Positions 43,244-52,770 of a stretch of 64,000 bases of DNA are shown here, one piece after another. The notes below the pieces were generated by a model, which was not told the origin of the DNA, ran no database searches, and saw nothing but the letters and a program-made list of their open reading frames with translations. A program made the translations under genes and the position numbers. The stretch comes from an uncultured Oscillospiraceae bacterium (GTDB lineage Bacteria > Bacillota > Clostridia > Oscillospirales > Ruminococcaceae). The stretch is from the NCBI GenBank assembly GCA_934446565.1, contig CAKSEO010000003.1:22949-86948 (forward strand), in the 5' to 3' direction. Numbering within the stretch: the first letter of the stretch is position 1; every line of letters starts with the position of its first letter.

Positions 43244-45985
43244 ATGAAAAACAATAAAATCGCCAGAATTGCCGCAGCGGCTGTATGCGCTGTCACAGCG
43301 GCGAATTCTGTAATACTTCCCGCCCATGCTGAGGCGGCAGAAACGGAGGTAGACCCCTTGAAGATAGTCATAGACGGCAACAACGCCAACACGCTGGAAA
43401 ACATGCTCTACCGCGGCGTAGGCATGGTGAGCGGAAACAATTCCTCCCGCCTGTTGCTGGACTACAAGGCTGAAAATCCTGACGCCTACTGGGAGATAAT
43501 GAACTACATCTTCGGAAAGCATGGTCTGGAGGTCGCTCACCTCAAGCTTGAGATGGGCGCGGATATCAACTCCTCCTCCGGCACGGAGCCGTCCGTAATG
43601 CGCAGCGAGGACGAGACCGCCGACGTGACCCGCGGCGCGGGCTACCAGCTCGCGGCTGACGCAAAGACGATAAACCCCGACCTCACGCTCGACATGCTGT
43701 GGTGGGGAGAACCGCGCTGGGTATCCGACGCGGAGGACGTCTATGCGGCGCGTTACAAGTGGTATAAGAACACGCTTGACGCCGCCTGGGACACCTACGG
43801 CATAAAGTTCGACTACGTTTCCGCGACCCAGAATGAGCGCGGCCGCGACAACGACTGGGTGGTATACCTTTCCCAGCACCTCAAGAACGAATCCGACTCC
43901 CGCTATGACTACTCCGCTATCAGGATAGTAGCCGGCGAGGAGGTCTGCACCTGGCAGGCGGCAGCGGAGGTCCTCAAGGGACTGCGCGACGGCGACACCA
44001 CGCTCTCCGACAACATCGACGTCCTCGGCAGCCACTACACAAGCAGCTCCACCGACCAAGCGCAGGAGTTAGCCCGCGACTACGGCAAGGAACTGTGGTT
44101 CAGCGAGGGAAGCTCCCCGATGGCGTACTCCGAGGGTGCATGGCGCTTTGACGAGGGCAATTCCGGTCTGACCGGGATAAACGGAGCGCTGGACATCGCC
44201 AACCGCTACATCTCGATGTACCCGCAGGGCGGCATGACCCTGTGCCAGTTCCAGCCGGTGGTTGCCGCTTACTACGACGGCGTGTGCTACTGCCAGAAGC
44301 AGTTCATCAACGCCTGCGCCCCCTGGAGCGGTTACTACACCCTCGACAACGGATTCTTCACTATGCTCCAGTTCACGCAGTTCATGGACAAGGGCTGGAG
44401 TTTCGTGGACGGCGCCTGCTACGCTGACGGCGTTCCCGGCGGCGACGGTCACGCGATAGTTGACGCAGTATACAGCTACATGACTACTTGCAGTCCCGAC
44501 AAGTCCGATTACTCCACCGTCATCACTAATACCACCGCCGAGCCCCTGACATACGAATTTGAGGTATCCGACCTCGCGAACGCTGGCAGCGAAGTATATC
44601 TCTGGGAGACAAGAGGTCCCGACGGCGGCGCTTACAACGAGAACTACTTCAAGAATATCGGCAGCGTAACTCCGGAGGAAAACGGCGGTAAGTACACCTA
44701 TTCCATCACGGTAAAGCCATACTCGATACTTACCGTTACCACGATAGACCTGCCGGAGACCGAATACAAGAACGCCGACGCCTCCGAGCGCACTATCCTG
44801 GAACTTCCCTACTCTGACGATTTCAGCTACGCCGATTATGGTGAAGATTTCCTTTCCTCCCGCGGTAAGGCTCCGCGCTACACAACTGACGAGGGCGGAG
44901 CGTTCGAGGTGAACGACGGCAAGCTGGTTCAGCAGATAACCGCAGCAGAAAAGGCGAACGAATGGGGCTGGACTCCCGACCCGACCACGAATTTCGGTGA
45001 CGACCGCTGGTATAACTACAGCGTTTCTGCTAAGGTCGAGTTTGCTCCCTCCGACAACGCAGGCGGCAACTACACCGGTGTAGGTCTGCGCTACATCCAG
45101 GGTCACGCTGGCGCGAGTGGATACTGGCTCAAGCTGACCCAGAGCGGCGACTGGAGCCTGTGGGAGAACAGCGGCGTGCTCCAGAGCGGCACTACATCCG
45201 CAGACACCTCCGCGCCAGTTGAGCTTAAGATCCAGGCGATCGACAACAATATTAAGTGCTGGATAAACGGCGATCTGGTCTGCGATTACAATGAAGACGG
45301 CAGCTTCCTCGGCGCAGGACGTGCAGCGTTCTTCTCCTCCTATGACCGCAACAGTTTTGACGACCTGGTGATCGAGCCTGCGGAGAATTCCGACGCCTAC
45401 ATCACACGCTTCGACAACACCGATATGATGTTCAACTACACCGGCGACTGGAATCACAACACCATGTCCAGCTTCAAGAACTACAAGCGTACGCTTTCCT
45501 CCGCAAAGGCAGGATGCAACTTCACAGTTGACTTCACCGGAAACGGCATCGCGCTGACCGGCGGCGGAAAGGGCTCTACCCTGACATACACGCTGGACGG
45601 CGGTGAGGAGATCGTATACACCGTTCCGAATACCGGAATGCGCGAAGTAAACTTCCTGCTGAACGGGCTTGAAAACGGCGAGCACCGTCTGGAGTTCACC
45701 GTGACCGACGGTACTTACAACGTGGACGGAGCGGAAGTGACCGGAATGGAGGTCTACACTGCAAAGCAGCGCGACCATTCTGAGGAACAGCTGACATCTA
45801 CCACAACAGCTGACGCGCAGAGCGCAGAGGCACAGTCCGGCGAGTCCGGTCAGGATGACGGCGCAGAACAGGAAACTGCTGAAAACAATGGCAGATTCCC
45901 CGTGGCTGCCGGGATCGGAATCGGCGCTGCGGTAGTCGCAGCCGGAGTTGCCGCCGCTGTCGTTATAAAGAAAAAGAAGAAATAA
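43244..45985 (+). CDS. GH59-like beta-galactosidase (galactocerebrosidase family), membrane-anchored
   Basis: 913-residue secreted enzyme. Signal peptide at residues 1-31 (ending near AHAEA). A (beta/alpha)8 domain like galactocerebrosidase: DYVSATQNERG carries the acid/base Glu and ELWFSEGSS the nucleophile Glu, with LDMLWWGEPRW and TLCQFQPVVAAYYDG as substrate-pocket blocks. After it comes a GALC-type lectin domain (AFEVNDGKLVQQIT ... WYNYSVSAKVEF ... YWLKLTQSGDWSLWENSG). A beta domain, a Thr/Ser/Glu-rich linker and a C-terminal helix with Lys tail (AAAVVIKKKKK) anchor it to the cell. In a fibre degrader the target is more likely a plant galactan or glycolipid than a sphingolipid, which is inference. 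Confidence 0.82.
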   Translation: MKNNKIARIAAAAVCAVTAANSVILPAHAEAAETEVDPLKIVIDGNNANTLENMLYRGVGMVSGNNSSRLLLDYKAENPDAYWEIMNYIFGKHGLEVAHLKLEMGADINSSSGTEPSVMRSEDETADVTRGAGYQLAADAKTINPDLTLDMLWWGEPRWVSDAEDVYAARYKWYKNTLDAAWDTYGIKFDYVSATQNERGRDNDWVVYLSQHLKNESDSRYDYSAIRIVAGEEVCTWQAAAEVLKGLRDGDTTLSDNIDVLGSHYTSSSTDQAQELARDYGKELWFSEGSSPMAYSEGAWRFDEGNSGLTGINGALDIANRYISMYPQGGMTLCQFQPVVAAYYDGVCYCQKQFINACAPWSGYYTLDNGFFTMLQFTQFMDKGWSFVDGACYADGVPGGDGHAIVDAVYSYMTTCSPDKSDYSTVITNTTAEPLTYEFEVSDLANAGSEVYLWETRGPDGGAYNENYFKNIGSVTPEENGGKYTYSITVKPYSILTVTTIDLPETEYKNADASERTILELPYSDDFSYADYGEDFLSSRGKAPRYTTDEGGAFEVNDGKLVQQITAAEKANEWGWTPDPTTNFGDDRWYNYSVSAKVEFAPSDNAGGNYTGVGLRYIQGHAGASGYWLKLTQSGDWSLWENSGVLQSGTTSADTSAPVELKIQAIDNNIKCWINGDLVCDYNEDGSFLGAGRAAFFSSYDRNSFDDLVIEPAENSDAYITRFDNTDMMFNYTGDWNHNTMSSFKNYKRTLSSAKAGCNFTVDFTGNGIALTGGGKGSTLTYTLDGGEEIVYTVPNTGMREVNFLLNGLENGEHRLEFTVTDGTYNVDGAEVTGMEVYTAKQRDHSEEQLTSTTTADAQSAEAQSGESGQDDGAEQETAENNGRFPVAAGIGIGAAVVAAGVAAAVVIKKKKK

Positions 45986-45994
45986 AATAATAAC

Positions 45995-46230
45995 CTAGGG
46001 GCTGCAAAGCAGCCCCTACAGCTTGTCGAAAAAGTCACATTTGCCTGCGAAGCAGGCTTTTGTAATAAGTTTTTTGCCCAGGGTCTCCCTGGGCAAAAAA
46101 CACTTCTATCCGCACAACTGTGCGAATTGTCGGCATAGCCGACAATGAGTGCGGGCAGTGCGGATGTTCGTCGAAAAAGCCCCAACGGGGATTTTTTGAC
46201 GGTCTCTAGGGGCTGCAAAGCAGCCCCTAT
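45995..46230. repeat. Cluster of palindromes between two 23-base repeats
   Basis: CTAGGGGCTGCAAAGCAGCCCCT occurs at 45995-46017 and again at 46206-46228, each itself a hairpin. In between lie at least five further inverted repeats: CCTGC/GCAGG (about 46044-46056), a perfect 14-bp stem TTTTTTGCCCAGGG with a 3-base loop (46070-46100), TGTCGG/CCGACA, CCGCAC/GTGCGG, and CGTC-AAAAA-CCCC / GGGG-TTTTT-GACG near 46169-46200. An 18-base piece (46019-46036) recurs exactly at 63926-63943, so this is a mosaic of dispersed intergenic repeats. Confidence 0.8.
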
Positions 46231-46244
46231 TATACTATAAAACG

Positions 46245-46275
46245 CCCGGCTGATAACCAGCCGGGGTTTCTTATT
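46245..46275. terminator. Convergent terminator (GH59 / TetR)
   Basis: CCCGGCTG/CAGCCGGG hairpin with flanking T-rich (plus) and A-rich sides, so it can serve both converging genes. Confidence 0.75.
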
Positions 46276-46909
46276 ATTTTGCGAGTGAGGGTGGTACGGC
46301 AGGTTTTGGCATGCTTGCCAGGTCAGGAAGCGGAGACAGCGCCCTGCCGGACTTTACAAGTCCCATTACCGACATAAATTGACGCGTCAGCATATCGGAC
46401 ACTTCCGCTTCGTTGAATCTTATCATCCTGGAAGCGATAAGCACGCCTATCCCGAACGTGTACAGCCACACGCTGCGGAACAGGAACATTGCCTCCTCAT
46501 GGGTCAGGGCATAGTCGCGCATGATGTAATCCACACACACCACGGCAGTATCGCCAAGCTCATTGAACAGGTCGTCGAAGCTTCCGCTCTGCTCCCTCTC
46601 GCTCATGTACAGAACCTGAAAAAGCTTCGGCTCATTGGTCGCAAAACTTATCATCTGCATCCCGACATTTTTGAACGCCGGAACTCCCGGTTCATTCCTG
46701 GCGTAGCTCTCAAAGCGCTTCATCGCAGCCTTTTTGACTTCCCCGATGAGCTCGCTCATATTTTTGAACGCTGTAAAAACCGGACGCGTGGAGGTGCCGA
46801 GTGCGGCCCCAAGGTCCCTCGCATTTAGAGCGGACATTCCCTTTTCTGCGACGATATTCAGCGCGATTTCAACTATTTCTTCTCGTGTGTATTTTGCTTT
46901 CGGCGGCAT
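46274..46909 (-). CDS. TetR-family transcriptional regulator
   Basis: 211 residues. N-terminal HTH at residues 9-55 (TREEIVEIALNIVAEKGMSALNARDLGAALGTS; F-x-x-F-KN instead of the usual YYHF). The rest is an all-helical ligand and dimer domain. No adjacent transporter reveals the ligand; the nearest genes are the convergent GH59 gene and the hsp20 upstream region. Confidence 0.82.
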   Translation of the reverse strand: MPPKAKYTREEIVEIALNIVAEKGMSALNARDLGAALGTSTRPVFTAFKNMSELIGEVKKAAMKRFESYARNEPGVPAFKNVGMQMISFATNEPKLFQVLYMSEREQSGSFDDLFNELGDTAVVCVDYIMRDYALTHEEAMFLFRSVWLYTFGIGVLIASRMIRFNEAEVSDMLTRQFMSVMGLVKSGRALSPLPDLASMPKPAVPPSLAK

Positions 46910-47141
46910 GGTATTCCTCTTTCAACATTTCATTGTTATATGTAACATCTGTTACAGTATAACACAAATTTCTTGAAATGTCAATAGAATTATTTCGATT
47001 TCTGATTTTTCCACAATCTGACATCAGATGAACGTCCGCACCCCTGAAACCGCATTCCAACGCAAACTGGTAGGCACAGATTAGTAATCCGCCCGAGCGA
47101 AATATGATAACTCGGTGAAATATGTGACATTTTAAGGAAAA
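46910..47141. other. Intergenic, nothing recognised before the hsp20 promoter
   Basis: About 230 bases upstream of the CIRCE site with no supported feature apart from the ribosome site of the TetR gene. Confidence 0.4.
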
Positions 47142-47184
47142 TTAGCACTCTACCCTTGACAGTGCTAAAAAGTTGTGCTATACT
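47142..47184 (+). promoter_or_regulatory. CIRCE operator overlapping hsp20 promoter
   Basis: TTAGCACTC (47142-47150), nine bases, CAGTGCTAA (47160-47168): the HrcA-binding CIRCE repeat with one mismatch in the right arm. The -35 TTGACA (47156-47161) lies inside it, and TATACT (47179-47184) is 17 bases on, so HrcA binding would block polymerase. The leader to the ATG is about 127 bases. Confidence 0.88.
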
Positions 47185-47311
47185 ATAACCAGAACGAAAG
47201 AGAGATAGGAACAAAGGAGGTACACCCCCAAGGGATACTTCCGGAGGACCGCTCAAGGTTCATAAAATTATTTAGCGCAGTCCCAAGAACCTGCGAAAGG
47301 AGTAATGACTT

Positions 47312-47722
47312 ATGTTAATGCCCACCATGAGAACAAATGTTTTTGACGATCTTTTTAATACCCCGTTCTTCACCAGAACCGAAAGCAACATGATGAAAAC
47401 CGACATCAAGGAGCACGACAACTGCTATGACCTGACGATCGACCTGCCCGGCGTAAAGAAAGAGGACATCAAGGCAGAGCTGAACGACGGCTACCTGACC
47501 GTAAGCGCGGAGAACAACACCTCCAAGGACGAGAAGGACGAAAACGGCAAGTACATCTGCCGTGAGCGTTACTCCGGCAGCTACTCGAGAAGCTTCTATG
47601 TTGGCGACGCTGTTACCGAGGAGGACATCAGCGCGAAGTTTGAGAATGGTACGCTGAAGCTGACCGTCCCCAAGAAGGAAGCGCTCCCCGAGAAGCAGAA
47701 CAAGTACATCGCCATCGGCTGA
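47312..47722 (+). CDS. Hsp20/alpha-crystallin small heat-shock protein
   Basis: 136-residue ATP-independent chaperone that holds unfolded proteins. N-terminal FDDLFNTPFF, alpha-crystallin domain (DLTIDLPGVKKEDIKAELNDG ... RERYSGSYSRSFYVGDAVTEEDISAKFENGTLKLTVPK) and the closing IAIG instead of the I-x-I/V tail. AAAGGAG is 9 bases before the ATG. CIRCE control implies repression by HrcA until heat stress. Confidence 0.92.
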   Translation: MLMPTMRTNVFDDLFNTPFFTRTESNMMKTDIKEHDNCYDLTIDLPGVKKEDIKAELNDGYLTVSAENNTSKDEKDENGKYICRERYSGSYSRSFYVGDAVTEEDISAKFENGTLKLTVPKKEALPEKQNKYIAIG

Positions 47723-47758
47723 TGTCCCTGCAATAAATGAACCACCTGAATAAACTTA

Positions 47759-47790
47759 CCCCCGGCAGTCGAAAGGCTGCCGGGGGTTTG
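47759..47790. terminator. Convergent terminator (hsp20 / pflA)
   Basis: CCCCCGGCAG/CTGCCGGGGG with an 8-base loop, TTT on the plus side; lies between convergent genes. Confidence 0.85.
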
Positions 47791-47807
47791 GCGTTTAATT
47801 AAACGTA

Positions 47808-48569
47808 TCAGTCATGACAGGCGTACTTGCCTGCGCCAAGTTTCTTATTCGCGTTGTCTACGCGCTCTGCTGAGGGCGGATTCGTGTCCTCGAGAGTGTA
47901 CTTTATCCCGAGGTTCTCCCACTTGAATTTGCCTAAGGTGTGGTACGGAAGCACCTCCACCTTCTCAACGTTTTTCAGGGTTTTGATGAACTCGTTCAGC
48001 TTGTCGAGATCCTCGTCAAAGTCGGACAGCTCCGGCACAAGTACGTGACGGATCCATACTGGCTTTCCTATCTCACTGAGGTACTGCGCCATGTCCAGAA
48101 TATTAGCGTTGTCGAAGCCGGTGATGTTCTTGTGGCGTTCCGGGTTTATCTCCTTGAGGTCGAGCAGGAGCAGGTCGGTGTACTTCATCAGCTCCTGAAA
48201 CTTCGAGAAGAACGGCTCCTCGCGGGTGAACGGGTTTCCGGCGGTGTCTATGCAGGTGCTTACGCCCTCCGCCTTTGCCTGCTTGAAAAGCTCCAGCAGG
48301 AAATCTATCTGTAGCAGGGGTTCGCCGCCGCTGACAGTGATTCCACCGCCGTTCTTCCAATAGCTCTTGTAGCGGAGCGCTTTCTTGAGCACTTCCTCCG
48401 GGGTCATCTCAACTGTGGTGTTGTCGCCCTCCATGCTCCAGGTGTCAGGATTGTGGCAGTAGCGGCAGCGCATGCGGCAGCCCTGCACGAATACGATGAA
48501 CCGTACCCCGGGGCCGTCAGCCGCGCCGAAACTTTCAGTCGAGTGAATGCGTCCTTTGATATCGCTCAT
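47808..48569 (-). CDS. pflA: Pyruvate formate-lyase activating enzyme
   Basis: Radical SAM enzyme that makes the glycyl radical on PflB. The [4Fe-4S] cysteines are C31, C35 and C38 (GCRMRCRYCHNP); GGGITVSGGEPLLQ binds SAM. 253 residues. AAGGAG precedes ATG 48569. It follows pflB by 76 bases that hold a GC hairpin (48597-48622), which may lower pflA output. Confidence 0.95.
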   Translation of the reverse strand: MSDIKGRIHSTESFGAADGPGVRFIVFVQGCRMRCRYCHNPDTWSMEGDNTTVEMTPEEVLKKALRYKSYWKNGGGITVSGGEPLLQIDFLLELFKQAKAEGVSTCIDTAGNPFTREEPFFSKFQELMKYTDLLLLDLKEINPERHKNITGFDNANILDMAQYLSEIGKPVWIRHVLVPELSDFDEDLDKLNEFIKTLKNVEKVEVLPYHTLGKFKWENLGIKYTLEDTNPPSAERVDNANKKLGAGKYACHD

Positions 48570-48645
48570 TGGTTTCTCCTTGTCAGTATAGTAGAACAGC
48601 GCCGCATTATGCAGCGCTGTCCTTTTATATTGCCGTTGTAATTAA

Positions 48646-50898
48646 TTACATATGATCGTGGCAGGTTCTTGCGATAACGTCGAGCTGCTGCTCTCTGGTC
48701 AGGTCGATGAACTTAACTGCATAACCGGATACACGGATAGTGAAGTTTGCGTACTCTTCCTTCTCAGGATGCTCCATAGCGTCGATGAGCTTCTCCTTGC
48801 CGAATACGTTAACGTTGAGGTGGTGTGCGCCCTTGTCGAAGTAACCGTCAAGTACGTTAACCAGGTTGGTAACGCGCTCTTCCTCGGTGTGACCGAGTGC
48901 GTCAGGGTTGATGGTCTGGGTGTTGGAGATACCATCGAGTGCCCACTCGTAAGGAAGCTTAGCAACGGAGTTGAGGGATGCGAGCAGACCGTTCTTCTCT
49001 GCACCGTAGCAGGGGTTTGCACCAGGAGAGAGGGGCTCGCCAGCCTTACGGCCGTCCGGCAGAGCGGATGTAGCCTTACCGTAAACAACGTTGGAGGTGA
49101 TTGTGAGGATAGAAGTTGTAGCCTCGGAATCACGGTAGGTGTGGCACTGCTTCAGCTTCTTGAGGAATGTGCCGAGCAGCCATACAGCGATATCATCAGC
49201 ACGGTCGTCGTCGTTGCCGTAGCGGGGGAAGTCGCCCTCGATCTCGAAGTCAGTAACGATACCGTCCTCGTCGCGGATGCACTTAACCTTAGCGTACTTG
49301 ATAGCGGACAGGGAGTCAACAACGTGAGAGAAGCCAGCGATACCGGTTGCGAATGTACGTCTTACGTTGGTATCGATAAGAGCCATCTCAGCAGCCTCGT
49401 AGTTGTACTTGTCGTGCATGTAGTGGATAAGGTTCAGGGTGTGAACATAGATGGAAGCGAGCCATGTCATCATAGCGTCGTACTTCTGCATAACCTCATC
49501 ATAATCGAGGTACTCGGACGTGATGGGTCTGTAAGCAGGACCTACCTGTGCCTTTGTCTTAGCGTCGATACCGCCGTTGATAGCGTACATCAGGCACTTA
49601 GCGAGGTTAGCACGTGCGCCGAAGAACTGCATTTCCTTACCGGTCTGTGTTGCGGATACGCAGCAGCAGATGGAGTAGTCGTCGCCCCAAACAGGACGCA
49701 TAACGTCATCGTTCTCGTACTGAACGGAAGATGTGCGAACAGAGATAGCTGCTGCATAGCGCTTGAAGTTGTCAGGCAGCTTGTCGCAGTACAGAACAGT
49801 CATGTTCGGCTCCGGGGACGGGCCCATGTTCTCAAGGGTGTGCAGGAAACGGAAGTCGTTCTTTGTTACCATGGAACGGCCGTCCTGACCCTTACCGCCG
49901 ATGGACAGTGTAGCCCAAACCGGGTCGCCGGAGAACAGCTCGTTGTAGGAAGGAATACGAGCAAACTTTACCATTCTGAGCTTGAGTACGAGGTGGTCGA
50001 TGAGCTCCTGAGCCTCAGCCTCAGTCAGTGTGCCGTTGTCGAGGTCACGCTTGATATAGATATCGAGGAATGTAGAGATTCTACCGATGGACATTGCAGC
50101 GCCGTTCTGGGTCTTGATAGCAGCCAGGTAGCCGAAGTATGTCCACTGAACAGCCTCGCGTGCGTTAGCAGCCGGCTTGGAGATATCGCAGCCGTAGGAA
50201 GCAGCCATTACCTTCATCTGCTTGAGTGCGCGGATCTGGTCAGCCAGCTCCTCACGCTGACGGATAACGGAATCTCTCATCTTACCGTTGCCGCAGTTAG
50301 CGAGATCGTACTGCTTAGCATCAACGAGTCTGTCGATACCGTAGAGTGCGATTCTTCTGTAGTCGCCTACGATACGGCCACGGCCGTAGGTGTCAGGCAG
50401 ACCGGTGATGATCTTGTTCTTTCTTACAGCGCGCATCTCGGGAGTGTAAGCGTCGAATACGCCCTGGTTGTGAGTCTTGTGATATTCTGTGAAGATCTTG
50501 TGCAGCTCGGGATCAGGAGTGTAACCGTAAGTTGTGCAAGCCTCTTCAGCCATCTTGATACCGCCGTAGGGCATGAAAGCTCTCTTGAGGGGCTTGTCGG
50601 TCTGGAGACCAACGATCTTCTCAAGATCCTTCAGCTCAGGATCGATGTAACCAGCCTCGTGAGAGGTGATACCAGAAACGATGTGGGTATCCATATCAAG
50701 AACGCCGCCCTTTGCGCGCTCTTCCTTCTGGAGCTGCTGAACCTTGCCCCACAGCTTGTTTGTGGAGTCAGCCGGGCCAGCGAGGAAGGACTCGTCGCCG
50801 TCGTAAGGGGTGTAGTTGTTCTGGATGAAGTCGCGGGTGTTTATTTCTTCCTGCCAGATCTTGCCTTTAAAACCTTTCCACTGTTCTAACATTGCCAT
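48646..50898 (-). CDS. pflB: Formate C-acetyltransferase (pyruvate formate-lyase)
   Basis: Converts pyruvate and CoA to acetyl-CoA and formate. The catalytic pair of cysteines is in [18 protein letters not shown] (about residue 410); the glycyl radical Gly is in RVSGYAVKF, 26 residues from the C-terminus. ATG 50898 (750 residues) follows GGAGGT by 10 bases; an in-frame ATG six codons upstream overlaps that site. The enzyme is oxygen-sensitive, consistent with a strict anaerobe making formate. Confidence 0.96.
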   Translation of the reverse strand: MAMLEQWKGFKGKIWQEEINTRDFIQNNYTPYDGDESFLAGPADSTNKLWGKVQQLQKEERAKGGVLDMDTHIVSGITSHEAGYIDPELKDLEKIVGLQTDKPLKRAFMPYGGIKMAEEACTTYGYTPDPELHKIFTEYHKTHNQGVFDAYTPEMRAVRKNKIITGLPDTYGRGRIVGDYRRIALYGIDRLVDAKQYDLANCGNGKMRDSVIRQREELADQIRALKQMKVMAASYGCDISKPAANAREAVQWTYFGYLAAIKTQNGAAMSIGRISTFLDIYIKRDLDNGTLTEAEAQELIDHLVLKLRMVKFARIPSYNELFSGDPVWATLSIGGKGQDGRSMVTKNDFRFLHTLENMGPSPEPNMTVLYCDKLPDNFKRYAAAISVRTSSVQYENDDVMRPVWGDDYSICCCVSATQTGKEMQFFGARANLAKCLMYAINGGIDAKTKAQVGPAYRPITSEYLDYDEVMQKYDAMMTWLASIYVHTLNLIHYMHDKYNYEAAEMALIDTNVRRTFATGIAGFSHVVDSLSAIKYAKVKCIRDEDGIVTDFEIEGDFPRYGNDDDRADDIAVWLLGTFLKKLKQCHTYRDSEATTSILTITSNVVYGKATSALPDGRKAGEPLSPGANPCYGAEKNGLLASLNSVAKLPYEWALDGISNTQTINPDALGHTEEERVTNLVNVLDGYFDKGAHHLNVNVFGKEKLIDAMEHPEKEEYANFTIRVSGYAVKFIDLTREQQLDVIARTCHDHM

Positions 50899-51050
50899 TC
50901 TCTTAAATACCTCCATAATATTTGCGGGCAGCCGTGAGGCTGTTTGCGTATCTTCACGAACTAATCGCTTTACATTCTAGTTCGGAGCTGACGACGCACT
51001 TTCTGCCGTTGCAGGGCTTGTCCTCATGTTGGTCTGTCCAACCTGTCAAT

Positions 51051-51079
51051 ATTATAACACATACATTTCTCAAAGTCAA
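51051..51079 (-). promoter_or_regulatory. pflB promoter
   Basis: Minus strand TTGACT (51079-51074), 17-base spacer, TATAAT (51056-51051). The leader of about 150 bases has a small hairpin GTTGG/CCAAC at 51030-51044. Confidence 0.7.
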
Positions 51080-51401
51080 TAGTAATTTCTGTTTTTACGA
51101 AAAAAATACAAGAACTTTTTAAATACCCGCTGTGAACGCTGCTCGCCAAAAGCACAATATGTTGTATTTATGAGTTGAAAATAGATTAGAAATGCAAAAC
51201 ATAACATTCGGTTCATATAAAACATGTATTTTTTGCAACCGGCATATATCACTTTCTACATATTGCCATCCTAATATAATTGATAAAAAATTAACGATTA
51301 AGCAAAATTTCATATCGTGAAAACGTTTTCTTATATTAAATTATATATAAGACTATCAACAAAACACATGTTAAATCCAGATGAAAACAGAAACACAAAT
51401 C
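51080..51401. other. AT-rich intergenic, nothing recognised
   Basis: About 320 AT-rich bases between divergent pflB and the binding-protein operon. No gene or structured RNA was identified. Confidence 0.4.
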
Positions 51402-51430
51402 TTGACAAATAACGGCTTAACATGTATAAT
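51402..51430 (+). promoter_or_regulatory. Promoter of binding-protein/chemoreceptor operon
   Basis: TTGACA (51402-51407), 17-base spacer, TATAAT (51425-51430), 63 bases before the ATG. Confidence 0.75.
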
Positions 51431-51492
51431 ACATGATGTTGTGCTAAATTTTACACATTTTAACTACATTAACTAGAAAGAGGGCAGTAATC

Positions 51493-52758
51493 ATGAAAAA
51501 AACACTACTGACATGTCTGTTATGCGCTTCACTGCTGGGCCTCTGTTCCTGCTCGGGGAATCCGCCCGTGCAGACCGGCGGCTCCACCATCGAGAGCGCC
51601 TCAGAAAATGACGGACTGGAGCAGGTAACGCTGAAAGTCTGGGCAGAGGAAGCAGCATTCGACACAATGAACGAAATGATCGAAAGCTTCAAAGCGGCTC
51701 ACCAGGGCGAAGCGGAATTCAACATCACGATCGAACAGAACCTTGACAGCAAAACCAAAGACGTGATCCTCGGCGACATACATAACGGCGCGGACGTATT
51801 CCCGCTTCCGGACGACCAGCTTTCCGCGATGGTAGCCGCCGGAGTGCTCTCCCCGATACCTAACCAGGAGAAAGTCAGCGCTGCAAACACGGCTGAATCA
51901 GTTGCAGCGGCGAGCATAAACGGCGTGATGTACGCCTATCCAATGACCGCAGACAACGGATATTTTCTCTATTACAATAAGAAATACCTGTCCGAAAGCG
52001 ACGTTGGTTCCCTGGAACGCATTCTTGAGGTCTGCGAGGAGAAAGACAAGGAATTCAGCATGGAATTCAATTCCGGCTGGTATCTCTACTCGTTCTTCGG
52101 CAACACCGGTCTGGAACTCGGTCTCAACGACGATGGCGTCACCAACTACTGCAACTGGAACTCCACCGATAACGCGATAAAGGGCGCAGACATTGTGGAG
52201 CGGCTGATAGAGCTGACATCCAGCCCGGCTTTCGTTAACCGCGCGGACGGAGACCTCCCTGCGGCGCTCGCAGGCGGAAAGGTAATCGCAGCGATAAGCG
52301 GCGTATGGAACAGCACCGACGTCGAAAAGGCGTTCGGCAGCGACTACGGCGCGTGCAAGCTCCCGACCTACCAGGTAGCCGGGAAGCAGGTACAGATGTC
52401 CTCGTTCACCGGATTCAAAATGATGGGTGTGAACTACTACAGCGAACACCTCGACTGGGCGAACAAGCTCGCGGACTGGTTCACCAACGAGCAGAACCAG
52501 ACCCTTTCCTTTGAGAAGCGCAATATAGGCCCCGCGAACATCAACGCGGCAGCGTCGGACGCAGTCTCAAAAGTCGCAGCCATCCAGGCGGTCGTAGCAC
52601 AGTCTGAGTACGGAAAGCTCCAACGCGTCGGAAACAAGTTCTGGACGCCCTGCGTCGACTTTGCAGACACGATACTTGCAGGAAATCCCGCACACGCCAG
52701 CGCACAGAAACTCGCGGACAATCTCGCGAAGGAAATTTCCGCGTCTGTCGTGGATTAA
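51493..52758 (+). CDS. Extracellular sugar-binding lipoprotein paired with a chemoreceptor
   Basis: 421-residue family 1 binding protein. Lipoprotein signal with a modified Cys near residue 20 (L-C-S-C), then a Thr/Ser linker and a maltose-type fold (VTLKVWAEEAAFDTMNEMIESF, VFPLPDDQLSAMVAAG, YAYPMTADNGYFLYYNKKYL, AAISGVWNSTDVEKAFG). GAAAGAGGG precedes the start. No permease or ATPase gene is next to it; 12 bases downstream starts a methyl-accepting chemotaxis protein, so it probably delivers a sugar signal to that receptor, as maltose-binding protein does with Tar. Confidence 0.85.
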   Translation: MKKTLLTCLLCASLLGLCSCSGNPPVQTGGSTIESASENDGLEQVTLKVWAEEAAFDTMNEMIESFKAAHQGEAEFNITIEQNLDSKTKDVILGDIHNGADVFPLPDDQLSAMVAAGVLSPIPNQEKVSAANTAESVAAASINGVMYAYPMTADNGYFLYYNKKYLSESDVGSLERILEVCEEKDKEFSMEFNSGWYLYSFFGNTGLELGLNDDGVTNYCNWNSTDNAIKGADIVERLIELTSSPAFVNRADGDLPAALAGGKVIAAISGVWNSTDVEKAFGSDYGACKLPTYQVAGKQVQMSSFTGFKMMGVNYYSEHLDWANKLADWFTNEQNQTLSFEKRNIGPANINAAASDAVSKVAAIQAVVAQSEYGKLQRVGNKFWTPCVDFADTILAGNPAHASAQKLADNLAKEISASVVD

Positions 52759-52770
52759 GGAGGTACTGAA

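Noticed and set aside
45995..46230. CRISPR array from the repeated hairpins
   Set aside because: Repeats are not evenly spaced, differ in sequence, and have no unique spacers or cas genes.
48652..50889. A 745-codon open frame antisense to pflB
   Set aside because: It is the mirror of a highly conserved GC-rich gene; no ribosome site, no recognisable domain, and pflB has all catalytic residues.
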